A stretch of DNA of 64,000 bases from positions 1-64,000 of the forward strand of contig CAUJNA010000451.1 in assembly GCA_963377175.1 (NCBI GenBank), read 5' to 3'. Position 1 is the first letter of the stretch; the number at the start of each line of letters is the position of its first letter. The notes beneath the pieces were generated by a model, which was given only the letters and a program-made list of their open reading frames with translations, did not search any database and was not told where the DNA came from. Of this stretch, positions 48,401 to 59,400 are shown piece by piece. A program made the translations under genes and the position numbers. This stretch comes from Effrenium voratum (Eukaryota > Sar > Dinophyceae > Suessiales > Symbiodiniaceae).

Positions 48401-51400
48401 GAGAGCAGCACACCCGTAGGTTTTGCGACTGGGGGTGGTGCCCAACAAGGCACTACTTCATTAGGGTTCGAGGACAGCCGAGTGATACCTGCTGAAGAGC
48501 AGGTGTACGTCCTCCGTGATTGCCCACCAGCGCAATCCATCGGTAAGACCGTAATGGATCAAGGACACCTTTTCATTTGGGATCCACGTGAAAACGTTCC
48601 ATACCTTGTGCCCCCAAAGGACATCAGTAGATGTAAGATTAACGTGCCCCGCAATGCGCGCATTAATGCATCTAGGGTAGTGGAATACGTTCCCCAATAT
48701 GATGAGGTGGTAAAACCCAAGTTGGCAGAGTCGTCAACTCACCTCTGGCCGATTGAAGCCGCTGCTATGAGCGCGGCCGAAGACGATGTCGTTTCTCTGT
48801 GCGATGACTCGTGCCAAGCGTCAGATGAGGGTGAGATAGATCAGGTTCCTGTGAACATGCTAGCGGCCGAGGAAGCCCCTCCTCCCGAGGACGAACTTCC
48901 ATTGATCGCCTTCGGAGATGGTGACCCGACACATGATACTGCGTTGAAGGAGCAAGCCAAATCTCCTGAGCACATGAGGTCCCATTTCCCGAAGAACCCG
49001 TTTTGCAAGGTGTGTTCAATCTCAAAGACCACTTCCGCAAGGGTAGCGCACAAAAAGGATGCAAGATCAGACGACAAAGTCGATGTCCCAACCGCACCAT
49101 TTCAACAGTTGGCTACCGATTCCGTGATTCTTGCCATGGGCGATGAACACCTCGGAGTAGGTTTCGGTGGAATCAAATCTCACCATGTAGTACGTGATGT
49201 TTTCTCAGGCGTTCGACTTGCCTACCCTGTGAGTAGGCGGGACACGCAAGCGCATGTCAAAAACTTCCGTCAGTTCATGGGCCTTCGGGCCACTGATTCG
49301 CCGCCAACGTGTCTAGTAAAAATGGATGCAGCAGGAGAGCTCGAAGGAGCGGCCCATGAAGTCGGTCTCGTCCCCGAGACAAGCTTACCGAACAGGTGGC
49401 CACACAACACCGTTCTGGAGCGCGACATTCGCGAAGAGAAGGAATGCTGCCGCAGCATCCACATGCAATCAGGGTTGCCTTATTCGTTGCATACGTTTAG
49501 TTACCCATTTGCATGTCTCTCCATGTCGTTCGACAGGCCTGCACCATTCAGCCCAGGGAAAACCCAATGGGAAGCCCTCACCAAAGAAAAGTTCCAAGGG
49601 AAGAGATGCTGTTTCGGGCAATTAGTTTGGTACAGAACCAAGACTCCTGGCAAGCGCACTCTCGATCCGAACATGGCGCCAGCGCTCTTTTTGGGTTGGA
49701 GGATCGATCCGGGGTTGCGGTACCGTAATGTGGTCAAAGTCATGGACTATGAAGCCTTCCGCAAAGATGGTTCCATTTCCGTTCACGATGTTCCTGAACC
49801 AGAATTGTTCGTTGAAGACGGCCCCCCAAGCTTTCCGATTGCAGCAGCAGCAGATAGAGCATTGCATGGAGGCAAGACAGAGGGGTCTGACCCCCCACCC
49901 ATGCCCCTGCGAGAGGCGCCCTTCGGTGCCCCACCGACTCCATCCGCTGTCAAGTCAAAATCCGTGTACATAACTGTTGAGAGGATCATCAAGTTCAAGG
50001 AAACGCCAGGTTGCCGTGCATGCACCGGTCATTCCAAGATTCACAGTGCCGAATGCAAGAAGAGGTTCTCCGAACTTGTTTCTGCAGATCGAGCTGAAGC
50101 AGCTGCAAAAAGCGCTGCCAAAACTGAATCTAAGGAACCCATTCCCATTGTTCATACTGAAGGGGATGAGGAGTTAGCTAGAGCAATCCACGCATCCGAG
50201 CATGGAGAGGATCCTAAGCCCGCAGTTAGTGCAGAAGATGTTGCGCATGAATTTGATGCAGCCGAAGCTGGGGAGCCCGCTCCCTCAAGACCCGGCGGCT
50301 CATTTTTCGATACTGCGCCAGCGACAGCCGCTACATCGCAAGGTGAAGATTTTTGGGTGTTCAAAGAAAATGCCAACTGTTTGGTCCGATACCATATCAT
50401 GCCAAGGCAAAATCTCTTTACCCCAAAAGAGGTCGAGGATTGCCCCGTTTCCCCAGAAAGATTTACTGCAGCTCGCACCACTCGTGCCGTGTTTCAGGGG
50501 GGCAAAGCAGACAACATCCATGATGGTTGGTTTGGTAGCCGACCCAATCGCTCACTTGGAGATGCATGGACCGGGTTCACAGTGTTCAAGTTAAAACCCA
50601 TTCAGTCCGATTGTGTTATCACCACAGGTGCAGCCGTGATGTTAGACTCCGTACCGCCGACACCTCTCACCGATGCATCAAAGAACGGTCGTCCGAACAC
50701 ATTGCCAATTTTCGGCATGCCATGCAGCGCAGAGGTTGAAGCTCCACAGCGCAAGCAGTTTGAGGTTGGAAATCATCGTGCCCGCAAGAAACAGGCGCGT
50801 ATTGACAAGTTGCCTGTGATGTTCGAATACGCATGTTCACCAGAGTCCAATATGGGTCGCGTGTTTGAAGGTCTTGGCATACCTCATGTTAGGCTGGCTA
50901 AAGAGTTTATCGACCTCAGCACAGCTGAAGGAGAAATCCAGTTGCAGTCGCAGATTGAAGGTTGTGATAAACCCAATCTCTGGGCCGCAATTCCCTGCAC
51001 ATCAGGTTCAGCATGGCAACGCCTTAATAAGGCCAAGTTAGGAAGCCAGTTCAAAAAGAAACTGAAGCAAAAAGTTAGAGAGTCGAGAGAGTTGTTCTCC
51101 AGATTCAGACGTCACGCAGAGACTGTCCTCCATCAGGGGGGTAGTGTTTCGTTTGAGTGGCCAAGGGATTGCGACAGCTGGGCTAGGGATGATGTTTCCG
51201 CATTCTTTAGAGAATATGCACACGTCTTCACCCCAGCGACCTTCCATGGTTGCGCCCTAGGCCTGAAGGACAGCAATGGCTATCCCATCAAGAAGCCATG
51301 GAAAGTCATGACCAGCAATAGCACACTCGCGTCCGCACTAGGTGCATTCAAGTGTCCGCACGAAAAAGGGTATAAACATTCGCTTGCAGCAGGTAACAAG

Positions 51401-54400
51401 ACCGCAAAGACCGCTTTCTACCCCGAAGGCATGTGTCTCACAGTTGCCCGTGCGCTGTATCCAACAGTTCAACCCGTTGTGCCTGCGATGCCTGTCCAAG
51501 TGCCATTGCCTCTCGATCACCGGGAACGTGAACAGCAGTTGAAGCACATATCCCCTCTCTCTGGTTTGGAAGATATAGGTGTTGCTGTTGAGTCAGATGA
51601 AAAGTGTCACAACATCCTTGAGCAAGTTCTTGATGTTGAAAATCTCATCGCACATTCCCTAGGACAAGTCACAGAGAAGAAGGATCCTGAGATCACCGCA
51701 ATGGTGACCAGACTCTTGTCACGTGCCGAAATGTTGGCTTCCCCGGAAGCTCTTGAAGCCGTTCGACTTGAAGCCACAGGCCTGGAGAAAGCCGGTGCTT
51801 GGGATCTAAATTCAGTCCGAGAGTACGATCAAGTCGCTGCTGAGGCGCGACGATCCAGTATAAAAGTCCATTTCGGGCAGTTGATGTCGCTAGCATCCGT
51901 CAAGTTCGCCGAACTCGCGAAACACCTTCAGAAGATGAAAGGTAGGATTGTGTATCGCGGAGACTGTGCGAAAGACGAACATGGCGCAGCAGCTGTCTAC
52001 CAAGAGTTGGGAGCAAATCCCACGAGCGTACAAGGTCTTAATAACTGTCTCGCTTATGGATCCCTGCCAGGGAATTCCACCACAACAGCGGACGCTATAA
52101 AGGCTTATGTGCAAGCACTGCTGAAGTCCAAGTACCAAACTTGGATCACACTCCCGCCTGAGCTCCGGCCAAGGTGGTGGCGCGAGCGTTTCGTGAAACC
52201 TGTGGTTTTGCTCGTTAAAGCTCTTTATGGGCATCCTGACGCTGGCGGACTCTGGGAGGCACACCTCAAAGGGTTCATTAGTGAACTTGGAGGGCGTGAG
52301 GTCGCAGAGTTTCCTGGAAACTTCTGGTTCAAGGAGTCCGGGTTACTTCTCTCGACATACGTCGACGACTTGACGTTGGCCGGCCCCAGCCACCTTCATA
52401 AAGACTTCTGGGAAAAGTTAACAAGACTGGTTGATATAGAACCCCCAGAAGACATATATCGGGTGCTAGGCAGGAATCACCTTTTGATAGATGCTCCAAA
52501 GGACCCAACTGAACCCGATCTTAATGCCGCAATGGGCAGATTGAAAGGGGGCATGGCGTTCGACATGCGGGATTATGCCCGTCAAACGGTAGCATTATAT
52601 CTTGAGGTTGCACAGCTGAAAAGTGAAAAGTTGCGTGATGCCACCACTCCATTCTGTCCCGCTGGATCCCTCGATCCTGCAGATGACGCCTTGGAGGGTG
52701 AGCTCGGCTTCGCTGCTTGCCGCGTGTTGATGAAAGCCTTGTGGCTCGGCCGTTTGGCACGCCCAGACCTGGTCAAGCCCATTGGCGACCTTGCCTCATT
52801 TGTTCAAAAATGGTCTAGAAACTGCGATAAGCAGCTACATAGGCTTGTTTGCTACATAAACAGCACGGTCAACAGCACGCTAGTAGGCACAGTTCAAGAT
52901 TCGACTGAGGATTTGCATCTGTCTCTTTATGTAGACGCCGATTTCGCCGGAGAGCGAGATGCAAAATCCACGTCCGGAGGATTCTTGATTTTGAGTGGTC
53001 CGCACACGCATTTTCCGCTTGCGTGGGTATCCAAAAGGCAGACATCGGTCTCCCGGTCAACGACCGAGGCGGAGATTGTATCTCTCGCATACTCCCTTTA
53101 TCAGGAGGCGCTCCCTGCGCTTAGCTTGTGGGAGCTGATCTTGGACCGACCATTCCATCTCAAGATCCACGAGGACAATCAGGCGACTATCCTCGTAGCA
53201 AGGAAAGGTTTCTCATCCAAGCTACGCTGTGTCCAGCGAACACACAAGGTGAACCTCGCGTGCATCGCAGAGCAGCTTGAAAGCGAACACATCTCGATAG
53301 AATACGTCCAAACCGACATGCAGTCAGCGGACATCTTCACGAAAGCACTTCCACCCAACAAGTGGGACCATGCCATCCGGTTGCTCGGCATTCGTGTTGA
53401 CCTTCCAGAGAAGCTTGAAGACGTTCGTGAAAGTAGGGCCGCTAAAGCAGCTGCCTAGTGCGCTGCAGCATGTCCGCAAATTTCCAAAAGTGTGCAAAGT
53501 GCCTGGGTGATGCTTGAATAACTTGTGTCAGTCGTTGTGATGTAAACTTGACTTCAAGTTGGCGTGGTAATGCGCCCAAGACACTCCCTCAGTGCCGTCA
53601 ATGAGGGGGGAGTCAATTATCACGATGACATTTATGGCCCAGAGGTACATGAGGTAGGTCCCCATGTAGTCAGTTGCATGTTGTACATTCAAGTGATTGC
53701 CAAAGCATGATCCAATCACTGCTTTGGCTCAAGTGCTGAAAACAGCGCGTTGCACCGCGCTAGCCCCAAGGTTAAGGGAGAGGTCGCAGTCACGGAGGGG
53801 TTCGTTCCTTTTAAGGTCCCGGGTTCCCCCGTTGTTGACAAAACTGTGTTTCCCTCTCCTTTGAGTATTGCGCATCAGAATTTGATGGCTCGATGAAGGG
53901 CGCAAACTTCGGTGGGGCTCTGGCTTTGACTCTTTGCCCTGGAGGAATGGCAGCGCCTTTGTGGCTCCATTCCAACTTTCGAACTCTTCAGATGTCTGGA
54001 ATTTGGTCAACCCGCAACATGTTCCGGATTGGCCACTCCCTGAATCTGTACCGGAGAACAAGGAACTGCATCTCTGGTCTTAAAATGCTCTCAAGGCGCT
54101 TCGGGCCATCAAGAGGATTGTGAAGGGCCTGTGCCTGAGTGACAATCTTTGAACATCTGAATCTGAGTGGTGCAACGCCATTGCCAAATAATGCCCTGCA
54201 GGATGCAACAATCAGTGGCACGAATGGCGTGATTGAATGGCAAGAACCATGTTCAGTCGCTTGTGATTTTTGCGGACTGACTGACTTCTAGCGTGAGCAA
54301 ACCATGTTGGCGAGCCTTGAGACATGTATGCGAAGGTGTCCTCAGCATTTACAGCCTGGTGCAACCCAAATCGATTGTTCTGGAAACACACCTAGGCGCG

Positions 54401-56407
54401 GGGGACATCGGCCGCGTCATTCAGGAGGTTGCGATCATGAAGACGCTGGACCACCCCAATATCATCAAGCTCTTTGACGCTCAGACATTTAAGAGCAAGC
54501 TTCCTTTGCTGGCCGGGCCAACCTTTCAACAAGCGAGTCAATCCTTTCATCTCTATCTCATGGGCTCACCGCTAGACGTAGAGGTTATTCCATGAGATAG
54601 CGCTTCACCTGGATTCCTCACACACACACACACACACGCACAACCATCTCTTAGTCCCTTTCTGTAATAGGTGTGCGAAAGGAAAAGGAAAGAAAGGTTA
54701 ACCGCTATCCGTGGAAGAGATAGCGGGTGAGATGATAGGATGGCATTGTCTCTTCCATGCCATTCCCATCTTCGTCCTTTCCTCTCTCATTCCACAATTA
54801 CCTTCCACTCGCGAATGTGGGAATGATAGACAGGTAAGGAATGAGAGATATGGAAAGGCTTAGGAACGGTCTAAATGATAGACAAATAAGAAAATGACCG
54901 TTCCATCATAGCCTTCCTCCTCGTCCACCCTTCATTCACATCCTAAAGTCGCCATTTGGTGGATGCTGAACATTTCCACTTCGACCTATTTAACCTATTT
55001 GGCAGACTTTCACCTGGGATCACGTCAAAGAAGTAGATGTCAGGTATTGAGTCAATGTTAGTTGATCCTCGGAAAAGGTTGAGTGGGTGAAATCTTGTAT
55101 CTTCTTTTGATCCTGGCTGCAAATTTGTGCAGTGTCAAGAGACTCGTTCCCAGCTGCAGATCAGGAAACCTTCGAGGACGACCGGCACCTGCAGCTCGGC
55201 CTACATCAGCGTTGTGCGCCTTATGCTGACGCGTGTAGAGAGGAAGGCACTCGGGTGGCGGGGTCTCCACCCGTTTTTTTCTCTCTTCGTGGCTTGGTGG
55301 GCGGTTTTTTCCCGGCCCGAGGTTCTTGGTGCTGGAATTCTGCAAGGGGGGCGACGTCCTGGACCGTGTCGTGGCCGATGGTGTCATGGACGAGCTCTCG
55401 CTGCTCAGCATGAGTTGGGTCGAAGATGAGGGACTCCATCGGTGAGAGTCCCTTGCTTTATGGGCATATGTTGTTTGGAGGGTAATAGTGGGCTTGTTCA
55501 AAAGGCGCAACAAAGGCAAACCACCAGTTTTGGTGTTCCCCATGTTGAGGCACCTCATGAAAAATGGCACAGGAGAACCTCTTAGTTGGGAAGCCGACTC
55601 TGCAGATGCAGGATGTGTGAGCCATGCAGCTGTGGTCAACCAGACTTCCAGGTTCCCAGATAAGGGACCATGTTGGAATCACTTGAGGCTGTACAAGTCA
55701 TTGCTGGAACTTGCGTCAGACGCCGCGATAGTAGGGTGGCAAAATATGGACATCCCCCTCGTGCGGCACTGGGATCCAATGGGTCGATTTCGCGAACTGT
55801 GACCAGGTCGGCCATGGTGATGAGAGGGATGCTGTCTGCGCCCTTGCCCTAGTTCGGCGAAAGAGCTGCACCCGGCCTTCAGAATAGTCAGAAGGGAGGT
55901 AGAATGTTCATCGGAGCCGATGGCCGGATGCGCTATCTGTTGGACAGATTGATATGGGAGGAAGGCAAGAGCTGAGCAGCAAGCCTCACGAGAACGAGCC
56001 ACCAGCCACCAGCCACGCCTTCCCCTACATACCCTGTTCAACTCATGTCCTTCGCAGGATTTCCAGGGCCCCTTCTTCCTTCCCCGCAACTGTTGAGTGC
56101 TCAGGCTGAACTACCTGAATGCCAATGGCTACGCTCACCGCGACCTAAAGCCCGAGAACATCATGTACAAGGTGATCCGGGCCCTGTTTGGAAACCTAGC
56201 ATGACCGGCGCTTCAAGACAAAGCCGAACAAGTGAACAATCCACCATCCTTACAGCACGGTGCTTGAGAACAAGTCTTGTCAGGAATCTAGGCCCCATGT
56301 TTGCCTTTCCGCCACTGCAGGGGGAAGCAGCATTCAGGCTTTTTGTTTGGGCGGCCAAGAGAAGCACTTGCTCACCTACTCTCAGAAACAGGTAAGGCAG
56401 CTCTCTA

Positions 56408-56471
<64 letters not shown>

Positions 56472-59400
56472 GCTCGCTCGCTCGCTCGCTCGCTCGCTCG
56501 GCAGCCGTGTGGGCGGTCGTGCTTCTCGCTTGAAGGAACCAGTCCCGTTTTCATGTTGTGATACTTTTTGTTTGCTGGGACAGGTCTTTCCAGTGGAAAA
56601 CACATCTCTCAGGAGTCCAAGGAGGACCGGATGGTGTCCCAGCTGCGCCTGGTGGACTTCGGCTATGCCTGCAGAAGCCCGGAGGAGGGGAACGGACATG
56701 CCGACAGGGGCACAGTGGAATTCTCGCGTGGTCTGTTGAAGGACTCTCCAGGTTCCCATGTCGCTTTGGCCATTTGACGCGGGACAAAATTGAGCACAGT
56801 TGCTTTTGGAAGAGACTTCCTGCATTCAGTTGAATTGGTAGGTTCTGTACCATGATGGGTCAAAGAGGATGCAGATGGCAAAGCTTCCTTTGCGCGACGG
56901 GGGGCGTCAAAGTGGTTTGGGGTCTGCATTTGCTCGCTTAAGCAGGTGAGCAAGCTGGCTTGTCTTCTGCGCATGCGAGGAAGGCAAATCCCTGCGGACG
57001 AAGGTGGGCAGTCCATACTACGCGGAGCTGGCGAATTGGTTTGCAGACCCCCGATTCCAAAATGAAGCGTGAGGTCACAAGTGCCATGGTCGAAAGCTCT
57101 GTTGTTTCAAGCCAGCATTGGTCGGGTGAAAAAAAAAACCTTTGCAGCTCCCTGACCCCAGGAAATGTAATGCTTGATGTTGAGTTTCTGTGCCTTGTGC
57201 TTCAGACGCCAGTTTTGCGGATTCAGCGAGTTGGACTGGGCCTTTGGGCCAGGTGGCCCCGGAGGTGCTGGCCGGGAGCTATGGCAAGGAGCCGGGAGAC
57301 CCAAGGAGCCGAGAGCTTTCCCGATTTGTATTCGAGTCAGGGACTGGATTTGGTGCTTGGATGAAACGTGACCTGCGGTTGACTCTCACAGAGAGTCGCC
57401 CAGTCGGCTCGGTCTGAGGTGTGACATGTGGAGCCTTGGGGCGCTGTGCTTCATGATCATCAGCGGTATCCCGCCCTTTGCTCCCGACTTAGCCAGTGCT
57501 TGAGTGTTGCAGATGCGCTCAATGTGGCAAGCAGGGAGCAAGGGAAGTCGACCTTACCTCAGGAGGCGGACTTGAATCCACGGAGTTTTTTGTCGATGCT
57601 CGTTATATTTGCACTCCCCAGCACGGAGCGAGCCGTCCACGTGTTCGCGAGATTCGTTGCGGCTCTGCTCAGGGCAATCAAGACGATCGAATGTCATGGT
57701 CGTTGGTCCAAGCAACCGGTAAGCTGAAGCTTGGAATGAGATGCAGGGCCCGTTGTCCGAATGAGCGAAGCCAACACCGCATCAAAAGAGCATCTTTTGC
57801 ATGTTGTTATGCGTGCTAAGTTCGGTGACACGGATGCGCAAACCCTCCGCCTGATCAAGGAAGGGAAGTCTGCCCTGCAAGCTTGACCAGGTTGGCTGGC
57901 TCCATGTCATGGCGACAGCATGCCCATTGAGATGTCACTTGCGGAGACGACCAATCACTGAATGCCAAGTTGCCGCCATTTGTATCAGAGACGAGTTCGC
58001 TGGTTTGCATAGGATCTTATTGAGTGGCTGAACCTCACTTCGGCAGAAGCATTTTGGTGTTTTGCTGGAGCTGGCTCGCGTGATGCGTCCATGGGAGAGA
58101 TGTCGCTGGAGTTGGCATGTCAGGTTCATCTTTCAAACGAGCCAGTGGGCGGAGGTGTCCAAAGGCGCTGAGCTTCCAATTTTCGGCACTCAGCTTGCGT
58201 GGGCTCAAAGTCTTCACCGGAAAAGTCAGGTCCTGTTGAGTTTTGCTCCAGTTGCAACCTGCAAACATGTGGAGTGCTCAGTGCAAGCAGAAGAAGCTCT
58301 TGAGTACGGAAATTTGAACGGGACGCATTGTTGGGGCTCAGCGCACTGCGACTGCAAATTGGAGGGAACCGCTTTGCAGTGTGCAGGCTGCATGCACTTC
58401 ATCCGGCGTTGCCTGGAGGTGCATCTTTTGCTCCAATCGACATGCTCGTTCAAGGGCTAAGGAACCGAGAGTCGTGTCACTGAAGAAGCTTTCGTGGCTC
58501 CATTGGATCATTCTCAAACAAATACACTGTTGGCTTTGAGTCACAACCAACCAGTACTCATAGGTTTTCTTTTAGGCTCACTTTTGGTTGAACATTGATG
58601 GGGCTGGTTCCGTGTGGTTCTGGTCATTCACCACTGCCATGTTCTCAGGAGACCTAGTACCCAAATTGCGAACTTGAGGTCAACCGTCCGTTGCCGTTGA
58701 AGCGCAGCTTCCCATTCGGTGCGGACGTTTTCAGTCGTGCCCTCTCCCGATGCCTTCATCCCTTCAAGCCTCATGCCATAGGAATTGATCGCACTCAATG
58801 GCGGGTGACCCGCGTTCTTTCAAGGCGACCCCCCTCCCTCCCCCCCAACCACCGGTCCCCGCGACAAGTTGGGTGGGGCGTGTCAGGTGGACTTCACCAA
58901 ACGGCTCACCGTCACAGAGGCGGACCGGGGAAGTCGTGAGGCATACGGCATACTCCACATGTCTGCACGCGTAGACATCTACGTCTACATATGCCATTTG
59001 CAAGTACTGTTTTGTCCATAGTGCATTTTCATATTATATGAACAAGTAGGCGTATACATATATTTCATGTACATATTTACATGTCCACGCATTGACATAG
59101 ACTTTCACATGCAATTGCACATAGATACATATAGCATGTATGTGGCTATATTTAATGCCGGTTTGTGTATGTCTCTTGTGCGCAGAAGCTACGGTTAAGC
59201 GCGTTGAGCTCGCGCACGAGGCTTTAGAGCACCCGTGGCTGAAGCACAAGTTTCGTGGCAAGGCGCGGTTTGGGCCACGTGTTTCCTGCAGGAACTCAAG
59301 GCTCAGTCAGATGTTTCTTTCTTAGGCATGGCAATAATGGGTTGAAGGTTCAAACGTTTGATAGGTCAATGGATTTTTGAAGCATGGCTGTACTGGGTTG

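Larger units (their letters stand above)
42778..53866 (+). mobile_element. Full-length Ty1/copia-type LTR retrotransposon, 11,089 bp
   Basis: Two 256-bp LTRs (42778-43033 and 53611-53866) differ only at 42987/53820 (T versus C), so insertion is recent. The 5-bp flanking duplication is exact. Internal order: leader with primer-site candidate, ORF1a/1b (SR- and Pro-rich protein ending in a HAD-like domain), ORF2 (coiled coil), ORF3 (Gag with zinc knuckle), ORF4 (CCCH finger, protease, integrase, shared domain, reverse transcriptase, RNase H), polypurine tract. Integrase before reverse transcriptase is the copia order. The element lies in an intron of the kinase gene, in the same orientation. 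Its length is about twice that of a standard copia element. Confidence 0.95.

Noticed and set aside
54384..54424. LGAGDIGRV as the kinase glycine-rich loop
   Set aside because: It lies after the AxK exon. Splicing from 54126 to 54396 makes it the stretch between the lysine and the alpha-C Glu, and the true Gly-loop exon is at 42468-42563.
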